NCBI RefSeq assembly: GCF_027490375.1
Contig: NZ_JAIXYH010000033.1
Location: forward strand, 1-64,000
From: Flavobacterium sp.
GTDB lineage: Bacteria > Bacteroidota > Bacteroidia > Flavobacteriales > Flavobacteriaceae
Length of the DNA: 64,000 nucleotides
Direction of reading: 5' to 3'
The position numbers and the translations under genes were made by a program. The notes beneath the pieces are model-generated. The model had not been told where the DNA came from. It made no database searches and saw nothing but the letters and a program-made list of their open reading frames with translations. Shown here piece by piece: positions 1 to 9,274 of the stretch. Positions within the stretch are counted from its first letter, which is position 1. Every line of letters starts with the position of its first letter.

Positions 1-119
1 TAAGCCGGGTTGATTACGTTCATGTTATACATGTACTGCGTGTAGTGCGGGTCTTGCTGCGCCCAAAATTCCGGGACAACAGCAAAAAGCATCAAAGCAG
101 CTAAACAGAGTTTCTTCAT
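1..119 (-). CDS. PorP/SprF-family type IX secretion membrane protein (N-terminal part only)
   Basis: The reading frame starts with an ATG at 119 and runs off the left edge, so only about 39 residues are visible. They form a signal peptide (MKKLCLAALMLFAVV) followed by a mature start reading QQDPHYTQYMYN and ending near VINPA. This QxPxxTQYMYNxxxxNPA pattern is the usual beginning of PorP/SprF-family outer-membrane proteins. These are commonly encoded next to giant T9SS substrates and help deliver or anchor them at the surface. It lies 43 bp downstream of the subtilisin gene and is last in the visible operon, after two CHU_C-type adhesins, the usual pairing. The start is well supported; the full length and the barrel are outside the window. 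Confidence 0.85.
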   Translation of the reverse strand, partial: MKKLCLAALMLFAVVPEFWAQQDPHYTQYMYNMNVINPA

Positions 120-162
120 TTGCGAAATTTCTTAATTATAAAAGATGAATAGTTCAAAAAAA

Positions 163-1731
163 TCATTTCTTTAAAATTTTTCTAGAATAAAATTGATTGT
201 TGATTCTGTCATAAATAGTTACAATGTAAAACCCCGCATTTAAAGAAATATCATTAAAGGTTAAAATACCATCAATCGCGACATTCTCTTTTTTCATGAT
301 TGTTTTGCCATCGACTGAAACTATTTCAATATTATAATTTGTGTTTTTCGCTAAACCTGCAATTGAAAACGAGTTGTTTACAATAGGATTAGGGCTTATG
401 AATATATTTTGTAGTGTTTTATCAAAATCGATATTCGATAGTAAAGAGTTAGTAAGAGCATTATTGGCATTTATTCTTCCAAAACCATAGTATTGGTCAA
501 ATCCACTTGTATCCTCAGCTGGATTTCCTACGAGATCTTCCGAAGATTGTTCTAAAACTTCTCTAACTTCAGAAATAGTTAATGTTGGTTTCACGGATAA
601 GAGCAGTGAAATCAATCCGCTAACTTGTGGAGCTGCCTGTGAGGTTCCGCCGCGAGCGATGTTGTAATTGGTATCGGAAAGGTGGCTCAACCCAAAAATA
701 TAGTTTCCTGGAGCCACAAAGTCTATTTCAGGACCGAAATTGCTACCCGTATTTACATTTCCAATAAAAGCAATTGAGCGTGAATCATTAGAATCTGTAG
801 ATCCAACAGCAATTACATTTGAATATCGCGCAGGATACTGAATGTTACTTGAATTTTGATTTCCCACCGATGCAACAAAAGCAACGTTATTATTTGCCGC
901 GTAAGCAATGGCTGCTTCTAATGCCGCGGACGGCGCATTGCCTCCTGCTGATAAGTTAATAACTTTAGCACCATTGTCAACAGCATAATAGATGCCATTG
1001 ATCATATTACTATAAAAACCTAAATTATTATTATCTAAAACTTTACAAACTAGAACTTTTGAATTCCAATTCATACCTGCATAGCCAATTCCATTATTAC
1101 CTTTTGCTAACGCAACTCCAGTTACATTAGTCCCATGGCCGTGATCATCCGTTGGGATAGCATCCATATTTACAAAATCCGGTCCTGAAATCACTCTTCC
1201 GGCAAATTCAGGGTGATCTAGCTTAAGCCCAGTATCCAAAACAGCTACGATAAGATTCGGATCACCTTGCGTAAGATCCCAAGCTAAGTCGGTGTCCATA
1301 TCAGCATTAACGGTTGCCGGTGAAAAAGTAAAAGTACCGTTATTCGAGTGATACCATTGTCGGCTTTGAAAAAGCGCATCGTTAGGAATTATCATCGAAG
1401 CTTCATGACCTTTGACAACGAAATTAGGTTCAACGAAATCAAATAAATTCGTTTTGAGGTATATTCTTACCAAAGACATAACATCAACATTTTGGTTAAA
1501 ATGCAACAAATACGTTTTATTGCGTTTTTTGTTACCAATACGTTCAAAATGGCTTAAACCTAGGGAGTCGTTAATCCGTGTCAATTCTTCACTTAAATCA
1601 CTGAAGTTTCTTTCGGTAACTTCTATATCTTCTTTAAACTCTACGATAAGTTGATTTTTTGAAAATTCTTCTTCTTGAGAAAAAGAAAGCTGAAATGCAA
1701 AAATCAGGAAAATTGGAATTAATGTTTTCAT
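163..1731 (-). CDS. T9SS-secreted S8 family serine peptidase (subtilisin-like)
   Basis: A 522-residue secreted protease with a signal peptide ending near residue 19 (SFSQ) and a prodomain of about 90 residues. The S8 catalytic domain spans about 155-400. The triad is visible: Asp166 in VAVLDTG, His199 in DDHGHGTNVTG and Ser364 in GGTSQAAP, with a likely oxyanion Asn near 291. The last 80 residues (FISPNPIVNN to ILKK) are a type A T9SS sorting domain, so the enzyme should cross the outer membrane and be released or anchored. It is 16 bp downstream of a large CHU_C-type adhesin and 43 bp upstream of a PorP/SprF gene, implying co-transcription. It could process its adhesin neighbours or act as a scavenging protease; the sequence does not decide. 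Confidence 0.93.
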   Translation of the reverse strand: MKTLIPIFLIFAFQLSFSQEEEFSKNQLIVEFKEDIEVTERNFSDLSEELTRINDSLGLSHFERIGNKKRNKTYLLHFNQNVDVMSLVRIYLKTNLFDFVEPNFVVKGHEASMIIPNDALFQSRQWYHSNNGTFTFSPATVNADMDTDLAWDLTQGDPNLIVAVLDTGLKLDHPEFAGRVISGPDFVNMDAIPTDDHGHGTNVTGVALAKGNNGIGYAGMNWNSKVLVCKVLDNNNLGFYSNMINGIYYAVDNGAKVINLSAGGNAPSAALEAAIAYAANNNVAFVASVGNQNSSNIQYPARYSNVIAVGSTDSNDSRSIAFIGNVNTGSNFGPEIDFVAPGNYIFGLSHLSDTNYNIARGGTSQAAPQVSGLISLLLSVKPTLTISEVREVLEQSSEDLVGNPAEDTSGFDQYYGFGRINANNALTNSLLSNIDFDKTLQNIFISPNPIVNNSFSIAGLAKNTNYNIEIVSVDGKTIMKKENVAIDGILTFNDISLNAGFYIVTIYDRINNQFYSRKILKK

Positions 1732-1747
1732 TTGAATAAATTTTAAA

Positions 1748-4700
1748 TTATCGTTTTAAGGTAAAATGGGATCTGAATTGTCTGTTCTTATTGTTGTAAG
1801 CGAATTCCACAACAAACCAATAATCAGTCGACGGAAGTTCATTTCCATTAAAGGTTCCATCCCAACCCGTAGCAAAAGGAAAAATTTGAGTGATTAATTT
1901 TCCATATCTATCGTAAATGAAGATTTTCGATTCGGGTTGAAAAATCAAAGCATTAATGTTCCAATAATCATTGAATCCATCTCCGTTAGGAGTGAAAAAC
2001 TTTGGATAATCGATCACTAAAATATCTTCAATTATCAAGTCATCAGAACAACCTTCGGCATCAATAATTCGTACGGTGTGAAAACCTGAAGTAACATTTT
2101 CAAAAACATTAGATTCTTGAATTTCACCTGAATCAAGTTGATATAGAAAATTTCCAGGACTTAAGGGTACTGCCGTTATTGTACGATTGTCGGAAAACGG
2201 TTCACTAACTTCAATATTAAAATTTAGCAACGTTTTTTCCTTTATAGTAACAGTAATCGTTTGTGAAGCTGAACATTGCGAAGCACTGGGAACAAAAGTG
2301 TAACTTCCTCCATTTGAAAAGTCGATTACAGAAGGTGACCATACGCCCGTTATACCATTTGGAGATACATTGGAGAGCTGATAATCTGTTTGATTCTCAC
2401 ATAATTCCAAATCTTCGAAATCAGGCAATTGTTGAGGAACAATGGAAACATTTAACGTGAAATCTGGATAGCAGAAATTAGCAGAAGAATTGGCAGTAAA
2501 AGTATAAGTGCCAGAAGTTTGATTATTAATTTGTGCTGGCGACCAAGTTCCAGTAATGCCATTTAGCGAGGTCACTGGTAAAACCGGTGCAGTAGTTCCT
2601 GCACAAAAGGGAGCAATCGACTGAAAATTTAGCTCCACAATTGGCTTAACAGCTATCTGAATTTGTACTTGAGTGTTTGCTACGCATTGTCCTGGAGATG
2701 CAGTAAAAGTATATACACCAGAAGCCGTGTTATTTACAACAGCCGGCGACCACGATCCTATAATACCATTTACAGATGTTGTTGGCAATATTGGTGCTAT
2801 TGAACCCGAGCAAAAAGACGGAATAGCTTCAAACACGGGCGTTATTGGCGTTTCTACGTTTATTGTAAGTTGAATATTTTCTGGAATAGTACATTGCCCG
2901 CTTGACGGAATAAAGGTATAAATGCCCGTTGCCGAATTGCTTACCGTTGGGGGCGACCATGAACCTACGATACCGTTCAATGATGTTGTTGGCAGTATTG
3001 GAGCAGCCGTTCCGAAACAAATGGAGTTCGTTACATCAAACAATGGCGTCAGTAATGGCGTTACATCTACAGAAATTGTGACCAAATTAGTCGACGCACA
3101 TTGGCCCGTACTTGGTGTAAAAGTGTAGTTTCCAGATGAAATATTGTTGATAATCGGTGGCGACCATGTACCCGTGATTCCATTCAAAGACGTTGTTGGC
3201 AACGATGGAACTGGGCTATTTGCGCAGATTGACTGTGAAATAGGACTGAAAACAGGAACGATCGATGGGTTTACAACAACTGTTATTTCAATCGGAATTA
3301 CAGAACTACATTGTCCGGCAGCAGGCGTGAAAACATAAGTGCTTGTTGATAAACTATTTACAATTGATGGAATCCAAGTTCCCGTTATGCCATTTAATGA
3401 AGTTGTGGGAAGAACAGGTGCTACTGAACCTTCACAAATAGCGGGTAAATCGTTAAACGTTGGCACTATACTAGATTCAACAATTATGGTTAACTCAACC
3501 GGGCTTGTACTAACACATTGACCTACTTCAGGGATAAATGTGTAAGTTGCTGTTGTAAGATTACTGACGGTAGCCGGCAACCAAGAGCCTATAATTCCAT
3601 TTAGCGAAGTGGTCTGAAGAACAGGTGGCGTTGAACCAATGCAAATAGGTGCTATCGGATTAAAAGTTGGCGTTACAGGTGTTGTAACTACATTTATTGT
3701 GACTTGTAAACTACTTGACGACGCACAAGTACCAACATTCGGAGTAAATGTATATACGCCAGTTGACAAGCTACTGATTACAGCTGGCGACCATGTGCCT
3801 GTTATACCATTTAAAGACGTTGTAGGCAAAACCGGAGGCGTTGCTCCAAAGCAGATAGTCGTTGGGATTGAAAATGCAGGATTTGCTCCGCCAACAACCT
3901 CAATAGTACCTGAAGTTGTGGCCACCGTACCCGTACAAGTTCCTATAGTAGTTATAACAAAGTTGAATACTGCTGCATCAGTAATTGCTATTCCTGAAAT
4001 CGTTAAAGTAGTTCCAGACACAGAGCCAAATACCCCGTTAGGTAAATTGGTTATAGAAGCATTAGTTGCTGAGCCACCAATCTCAAAAGTTATCGTTTCA
4101 ATAGATTGATTAGCACAAATTGTTTGATTCAGCGTTTGTGGCGCTGAAGTTAGTGTTAAAGTAGGTGGCCCTGAAAGAACTTGTATTTCACGAGAAACGG
4201 AACAGGCATTTTGTCCCGCGTTAGGCGTAAAAGTATAGATACCGCTAGCTGTATTACTAACAACACTAGGCAACCAAGTACCAACTATTCCGTTTAAAGA
4301 AGTAGTTGGCAAGGCGGGAGAAGGCGTATTTTCGCAAAAGTTCGGTAGAATATTAAATGCAGGAGTGAAACACTCAACAATTGATATAAAAATTTGATTG
4401 TCGACATAGCATCCTGGTACGGAAGGCGTAAAAACATAACTTCCGCTACTGGTAGTGTCAATGATATTTGGCGACCAAGTACCTGGTATACCTTGATTGG
4501 ATGTTGTAGGTAAGGCAGGTGCAACCGAGCCGTTAATTAGTTCAATTGGAGCATTAAAAGTAAGCGAAATAGCTGGCAAAATTTGAATTGCCTTTTCTAC
4601 AACATAACTACCAGAATTTGTAGTTACCGTTGCAGTTACAACAAATTCGCCCGATGAAAAATACTGTCGGCTCACAATTAAGCCATTAGCAAGATTGCTT

Positions 4701-6355
4701 CCTCCACTAGATTCATCACCAAAATTCCAACTAACAGCTAAAACGTTGGCAGTATCTTGAAGCGAGAATGTAATAACTTCAAACTGACAACTATTATCAT
4801 TCAAAATCTGATTATCTCCGCAAGTTAAAACAGTCGTTGATAACGATACAAAAGCAGCACATTGTCCCGAATTTGGGTTAAATGTATAATCAGCACTAGC
4901 CGTATTATTAACCGTTGCGGGTGTCCATGTTCCTTGAATACCATTTAATGAAGTTGTAGGTAAAGTAGGTGGAGTAGTTCCTGCGCAAAAGGATGGAATC
5001 GGATCAAAACTTGGAATGGTAATCGAGTTTACAACAATTTCCAACGATGCTGTATCAGCGCAAGAACCTGCGTTTGGCGTAAATGTATACGTTGTTGTTG
5101 CTAGGTTGTTCAGTACGGGTGCCCATGAGCCGGAAATGCCATTAAGGGAAGTTGTAGGTAGAGGATTTAATGTCTCTCCTGCGCAAATTGGCGCAATTGG
5201 ATTAAATGTAGGAACTGAGGGTTGGAGTGAATAAATTTTCTGGGGAAGACCATATCTAACAGTTCCCAAAAATCCCGAAATCGGATTTAATTGCAACCCG
5301 CTTGCCGCTCCGCTGCTGTTTGGATTGTTAATTACCGCTAAAGGAGTAGAACTGATGTAAATTTTGTTATCAGGAGCTAACTGCATGGTTCCAGGAAGCG
5401 TTAAAGTTGGTTCAGAACTAGAAATTTCTATGCCCGAAGCACCAATAAGTGTAGAAGAACCAAGCGAAATATCGTATTGAAGAATTCTTATAAAATTAGA
5501 AACGTATAATTTAGATCCATCTGGAGAAAACTCTAAGCCAGCAAAATCAGTTCCAGAAAATGGAAAGGAGTATGACCAAGAAATAACATTTGAAATAACA
5601 CCTGTCTCATTATTAAAATCAAACAATTCTATCTTTCGTTCTGAAAAAGCAGAGTTGCCCATTGCCAACTTAGTTAACTGTTGATTTACCTTAATATGTC
5701 CTCGACCGTTTGTTTGAAACGATCCTAAAGAGCTCTGTACTGGTGTTGTCGAAACACCTTCTTGCGTTATAGCAAAAGCAAAAAAAGTATTCCCGGGATT
5801 GTTGTGTGTAATCAACCAATAACCGCAACCGCTTGCATTGGGTACCGCTTGTAATTTCTCTGAAGTAGTTGATAAAAGTGGAATGTTTTTCTGTGTTGCA
5901 ACTACATCTCCCAATCCTCCATTCAACGTCATATCAACTACGCTGTAACACAAACCATTTGTACTATCTTCTTGGTCGATAGTGAAAATATAATAAATGT
6001 TTGGCGTAAAAGGTCGCGGAACAATTACAGCCGCAGAAGTCGACGAATAGGGATTTGATACATTGGTAGCACCTGTGTTACCGCCTAATAATCCGTTACC
6101 GTTAGGCATTACCTGATTGTTTGCATTCCAAACAGTAATACCATCAGTATAAAACAAGAGAGCACCCGTTTGAGAATCTGCGATAACAGCACTTCCCTCA
6201 TTAGTTGCCAATTGACTGCCAGCTACAGAGCTCGGCGGATTTGTGTTGAAATTGATGTTGCAATTCAAACCAAAATTCCAAATGTTATTTTGATTTTGTG
6301 CCAAAGCTGAATAGCCCATCAATGAGATAACTAAACATATAAATACCTTATTCAT
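1748..6355 (-). CDS. Giant T9SS type B (CHU_C) repeat adhesin
   Basis: A 1535-residue secreted protein with a signal peptide ending near residue 20 (SALAQ). An N-terminal propeller-like domain of about 380 residues (LLFYTDGITVWNANN, FSPDGSKLYVSNF) precedes the repeats. Twelve modules of about 65-70 residues follow, with the core LPTTSLNGIxGxWxP...YTFTPxxGQC. They are interrupted by one PKD-like domain (VSWNFGDES) and one Ig-like insert without the core motif. The C-terminus (FFTPNGDGFNDYW, IYDRYGKLI, WDGTFNGNELPSTDYWF) is the gliding-motility-associated CHU_C sorting domain. It should be a surface filament or adhesin. A paralogue with the same plan lies 46 bp upstream and the subtilisin 16 bp downstream. 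No SprB-level similarity can be claimed from reading alone. Confidence 0.9.
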   Translation of the reverse strand: MNKVFICLVISLMGYSALAQNQNNIWNFGLNCNINFNTNPPSSVAGSQLATNEGSAVIADSQTGALLFYTDGITVWNANNQVMPNGNGLLGGNTGATNVSNPYSSTSAAVIVPRPFTPNIYYIFTIDQEDSTNGLCYSVVDMTLNGGLGDVVATQKNIPLLSTTSEKLQAVPNASGCGYWLITHNNPGNTFFAFAITQEGVSTTPVQSSLGSFQTNGRGHIKVNQQLTKLAMGNSAFSERKIELFDFNNETGVISNVISWSYSFPFSGTDFAGLEFSPDGSKLYVSNFIRILQYDISLGSSTLIGASGIEISSSEPTLTLPGTMQLAPDNKIYISSTPLAVINNPNSSGAASGLQLNPISGFLGTVRYGLPQKIYSLQPSVPTFNPIAPICAGETLNPLPTTSLNGISGSWAPVLNNLATTTYTFTPNAGSCADTASLEIVVNSITIPSFDPIPSFCAGTTPPTLPTTSLNGIQGTWTPATVNNTASADYTFNPNSGQCAAFVSLSTTVLTCGDNQILNDNSCQFEVITFSLQDTANVLAVSWNFGDESSGGSNLANGLIVSRQYFSSGEFVVTATVTTNSGSYVVEKAIQILPAISLTFNAPIELINGSVAPALPTTSNQGIPGTWSPNIIDTTSSGSYVFTPSVPGCYVDNQIFISIVECFTPAFNILPNFCENTPSPALPTTSLNGIVGTWLPSVVSNTASGIYTFTPNAGQNACSVSREIQVLSGPPTLTLTSAPQTLNQTICANQSIETITFEIGGSATNASITNLPNGVFGSVSGTTLTISGIAITDAAVFNFVITTIGTCTGTVATTSGTIEVVGGANPAFSIPTTICFGATPPVLPTTSLNGITGTWSPAVISSLSTGVYTFTPNVGTCASSSSLQVTINVVTTPVTPTFNPIAPICIGSTPPVLQTTSLNGIIGSWLPATVSNLTTATYTFIPEVGQCVSTSPVELTIIVESSIVPTFNDLPAICEGSVAPVLPTTSLNGITGTWIPSIVNSLSTSTYVFTPAAGQCSSVIPIEITVVVNPSIVPVFSPISQSICANSPVPSLPTTSLNGITGTWSPPIINNISSGNYTFTPSTGQCASTNLVTISVDVTPLLTPLFDVTNSICFGTAAPILPTTSLNGIVGSWSPPTVSNSATGIYTFIPSSGQCTIPENIQLTINVETPITPVFEAIPSFCSGSIAPILPTTSVNGIIGSWSPAVVNNTASGVYTFTASPGQCVANTQVQIQIAVKPIVELNFQSIAPFCAGTTAPVLPVTSLNGITGTWSPAQINNQTSGTYTFTANSSANFCYPDFTLNVSIVPQQLPDFEDLELCENQTDYQLSNVSPNGITGVWSPSVIDFSNGGSYTFVPSASQCSASQTITVTIKEKTLLNFNIEVSEPFSDNRTITAVPLSPGNFLYQLDSGEIQESNVFENVTSGFHTVRIIDAEGCSDDLIIEDILVIDYPKFFTPNGDGFNDYWNINALIFQPESKIFIYDRYGKLITQIFPFATGWDGTFNGNELPSTDYWFVVEFAYNNKNRQFRSHFTLKR
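2235..5225 (-). repeat. Twelve in-frame adhesin modules of about 65-70 codons
   Basis: Each module starts with a proline-rich stretch and a Cys (ICxGxxxP), carries LPTTSLNGI and a Trp-Pro pair, and ends in YTFTPxxGQC plus a beta strand. Modules 1-2 precede the PKD-like domain, modules 3-4 lie between it and the Ig-like insert, and modules 5-12 run without interruption. Modules 1, 3 and 12 are the most diverged; 5-11 are the most alike. The conserved pair of Cys residues per module suggests an intramodule disulfide. The DNA has diverged at silent positions, so this is an old expansion and not a fresh duplication. Confidence 0.9.
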
Positions 6356-6401
6356 AGCAAAATTGTCTTATGAAATTTTTTATAAATCGCAATATTTCTC
6401 G

Positions 6402-8876
6402 TTATCTGTTGATATACACCCAGCCCGTTTTGCTTTCGCCAGAATCTAAATCAATAAGATAAAAATAGGTTCCAGTAGGTAGGTCATGACCTTGATCACT
6501 CTGGCCATTCCATTGATCGATATAGTTGTTTGCACTAAAAACCTTTAATCCATACCTGTTAAACACTTCCAGTCGAGCAACGTTGAATTGGCTTAAATCA
6601 AAACTATCATTTGCTCCATCGCCATTAGGCGAAATCCCTTTCGGAATTTGTACATTACAAGACACCGTATTCACAGTCACCGGAATAGTTGTTTCACACA
6701 ATCCGTTGGATATTTCAAGGAAGTATTCCCCAGAATTTTGAATTGTTATAGCGCTTGTTGTTCCTAAAGAAGTATTTGAATTGTTAAACCACTCGTACTG
6801 ATAATTGGTAATCGGATCTTGTACACTTAGTTTATAAGATCCGCCGTCGCATCCCTGAATCACCGTAGCTTCTTGCAAATTTTCAATAGTAATTTCAACA
6901 GTTATTGAATCGGCGCATTGATCTTGATCTGGAGTAAAAATGTACTCAGCAGCTGCATTTATATTTATGGCACTAGGTGTCCAAATTCCCGAAATACCGT
7001 TGTTGGAAACGGATGGTAAACCTGGAACTTCGTCGGTAGTACTACAAATAGTGGTTTCAAAAGAAAAAGTTGGAATAACTGCTGGAGTAACTGAAACTGT
7101 TAATGACGTTACTTCTGCACATTCATCCGTAGAAGGAGTGAATGTGTAGGTTCCGCTGCTAGTATTGCTTACAGTTGCTGGAGACCATGTTCCGGTGATG
7201 CCATTTGTGGAAATAGTGGGCAAAACAGGTGGTTGGCTTCCTGCGCAAAAAGGCGCCGGAGTGTTAAAGGTAGGAACAATATCTTGTAAAACGGTTACAG
7301 CAAGCGTTACGCTAGAACTAGTTGTACATTGGCCCGGATTTACAGTAAAAACGTAGTTTGTGGTACCCGAAACATTTGAATTAATTTGAGGTGGATTCCA
7401 GGTACCAGTGATGTTCGAGTTTGGAAAAATTGTTGGTAATTCTACAGCGGTAGAACCCTGACAAATTGTTCTTGGCGTTGCGCTAATTGCTGTCGCGGCG
7501 TTAACAGAAATACTCGCGGTAATTGTTTGGTTTACACAGCCATAACTAACCACAGCAGTTACCAAAAAGTTGCCGCTTGACAGATAAGAATGTTGTACAT
7601 TAAATCCTATAGCTGTATTTTGAACTCCAGAGGCGGGTTCTCCAAAATCCCAAGTTACGCTTGTAACACCTGTTGTATTTTGTAATGTGAATGTTGAAGC
7701 AAAACCCAAACAATTTCCTGAGGAAACAATTGAATTTGCTGTAATTCCCGGCGGATTTGGATTTATTAAATTAACTAATTGCGGAAATGTTGAAATGGCT
7801 TGCCCTACTTGTTCTGGAATTGCATTAGCAACATAATTGCACGCTGCACCGCTTAAATTAGGGAAATTAATTACAGAAACATTGGAGCTAGAGACATATA
7901 TTTTATTATCGGGACCCAATTGCAAGTTTGATAAAGGGGAGAAACTGGGCAAAAAGGGTAGTTGAAAACTTGAACTTTCAATGGCCGCTCCATTTGCCGT
8001 GCTAACATCGAACTGCTTAATAAAAAGCGCACCGCAAACGTATAATTTTGTTCCGTCGGGCGAAAATTCAACCCCAGAGAAGTAAGTCAAAGGTCCGTTG
8101 TAGTTCCACTCAATCAAATTACTTAAAACTCCTGTAGAATTATTGAAGTCGAACATACGAACTTTGCTATCACTCCCATTTGGAGCGGTAATTGCCAGTT
8201 TAGTAAACTGTTTATTAACTTTCATGTAAGCAGTATCTGTCTCAATAGTTGGAAAACTACTGAAAACGGGTGTCGAAGCAAAACCGCATTGATCTAGTTT
8301 AATTGCTACAAATCGGCTTCCAAGCGTTGCGTCGGGCGAGTCATACGTAATAATCCAATAGCCATTAAAATCGTTTGTAGGAACAACATGAACCGTTTCA
8401 CTTTCTGTTTCATACAGAAATACATTTTTTTCACTAGCAACAACATCGCCCAAACCACCATTAAGTGTCATGTCCACAGTGCTGTAACACAATCCTTTCC
8501 CTCCGCCTTGCTCATCTTTTGTAACTACGTAATATACATTCGGAGTGAACGGTTTAGGTATAATCACCGCAGCGCATGCAGAAGAAAGCTGGCCCGGAAC
8601 CCCGCCAAATAAACCAGTACCGTTCGGCATTACGGCATTATTTGCATTCCATACCGTAACGCCATCTGTATAAAACAATAAGGCGCCTGAATTAGCATCA
8701 GCAATAGATGCAATACCTTCTGTAGCAAAAATTTGGCTAGTCGAAACAGCGCTTGGTGGTGAAGTGTTAAAATCAATTCCACTATTGTAGCCAAACCGCC
8801 ACTGGTTGTTTTGATTTTGCGCAAAAACGTCACAAAGGCAAATCAATAATACTACTAAAACAAAAAACTTCTTCAT
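6402..8876 (-). CDS. T9SS type B (CHU_C) adhesin, shorter paralogue
   Basis: An 824-residue secreted protein. I place the start at the ATG at 8876 because it gives a clean signal peptide (MKKFFVLVVLLICLCDVFAQ); the frame remains open upstream to 8942. After cleavage the protein repeats the plan of its downstream neighbour: a propeller-like N-terminal domain (LLFYTDGVTVWNANN, FSPDGTKLYVCG), a PKD-like domain (VTWDFGEPASG), then three modules of the GIxGxWxP...YTFTPxxxxC type. It ends in a CHU_C sorting domain (GISPNGDGANDSF, VFNRYGLKVF, WNGQSDQGHDLPTGTYFYLI). It is first in the surface operon. A motif at 9093-9120, shared with the ECF sigma locus, is its likely promoter, leaving a leader of about 210 bases. 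Confidence 0.9.
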   Translation of the reverse strand: MKKFFVLVVLLICLCDVFAQNQNNQWRFGYNSGIDFNTSPPSAVSTSQIFATEGIASIADANSGALLFYTDGVTVWNANNAVMPNGTGLFGGVPGQLSSACAAVIIPKPFTPNVYYVVTKDEQGGGKGLCYSTVDMTLNGGLGDVVASEKNVFLYETESETVHVVPTNDFNGYWIITYDSPDATLGSRFVAIKLDQCGFASTPVFSSFPTIETDTAYMKVNKQFTKLAITAPNGSDSKVRMFDFNNSTGVLSNLIEWNYNGPLTYFSGVEFSPDGTKLYVCGALFIKQFDVSTANGAAIESSSFQLPFLPSFSPLSNLQLGPDNKIYVSSSNVSVINFPNLSGAACNYVANAIPEQVGQAISTFPQLVNLINPNPPGITANSIVSSGNCLGFASTFTLQNTTGVTSVTWDFGEPASGVQNTAIGFNVQHSYLSSGNFLVTAVVSYGCVNQTITASISVNAATAISATPRTICQGSTAVELPTIFPNSNITGTWNPPQINSNVSGTTNYVFTVNPGQCTTSSSVTLAVTVLQDIVPTFNTPAPFCAGSQPPVLPTISTNGITGTWSPATVSNTSSGTYTFTPSTDECAEVTSLTVSVTPAVIPTFSFETTICSTTDEVPGLPSVSNNGISGIWTPSAININAAAEYIFTPDQDQCADSITVEITIENLQEATVIQGCDGGSYKLSVQDPITNYQYEWFNNSNTSLGTTSAITIQNSGEYFLEISNGLCETTIPVTVNTVSCNVQIPKGISPNGDGANDSFDLSQFNVARLEVFNRYGLKVFSANNYIDQWNGQSDQGHDLPTGTYFYLIDLDSGESKTGWVYINR

Positions 8877-9274
8877 AAACTTAAAATTTTGGGCAGTAAT
8901 AACATTTTTAAAAAGCAGAAAGCCGAAGACGTGCCTGCTCAAGTATTTACTATTCTTATTTTTTTACGTTGGAAAATCGAATTTTATAAAGCCAATGAAG
9001 GGAAACAACATCGAATAAAATCAACAGAAACAACATCGGTTAGATTTGAAATGCGCCCTTTCTAATTTTTATATGAGCTCTAACTGTTAATAAGACAACT
9101 CAATTAGAAATCACCCTACTCAATCCATAGTGTTTTTTAGAAGAATTTTATTTTTGGGAAAGCGTATGTGTTCACAGAAACACCCAACAACTAGATTTGA
9201 TCAGATGATTCGAACTAAAAGGCACACAGAAGTGATTTTTCAAAAAAAATCTTTTCGCAGCAGTTAGCCGCGAT
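8877..9274. other. Gene-free stretch carrying the surface-operon promoter
   Basis: No reading frame here has protein-like content on either strand. The only recognisable structure is the two-box promoter candidate at 9093-9120. Between it and the adhesin start lies an AT-rich leader without a clear hairpin. The part next to the TonB-receptor stop codon shows no obvious intrinsic terminator. Confidence 0.6.
9093..9120 (-). promoter_or_regulatory. Candidate ECF-sigma promoter of the adhesin-protease operon
   Basis: Read on the minus strand, AGTAGGGT is followed after exactly 12 bases by AGTTGTCT. Both octamers recur with the same spacing upstream of the Kazal lipoprotein-sigma-FecR-TonB operon at 14151-14178. 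Two 8-mers at fixed spacing in front of two same-strand operons is what a -35/-10 pair for an alternative sigma factor looks like. Similar GTAGGGT...GTCTT promoters are, from memory, seen before Bacteroidota ECF genes. Recognition by the neighbouring sigma factor is inference. Confidence 0.6.

Noticed and set aside
3639..4109. Series of plus-strand frames antisense to the large adhesin
   Set aside because: They recur with the period of the adhesin modules, so they are shadows of the repeats.
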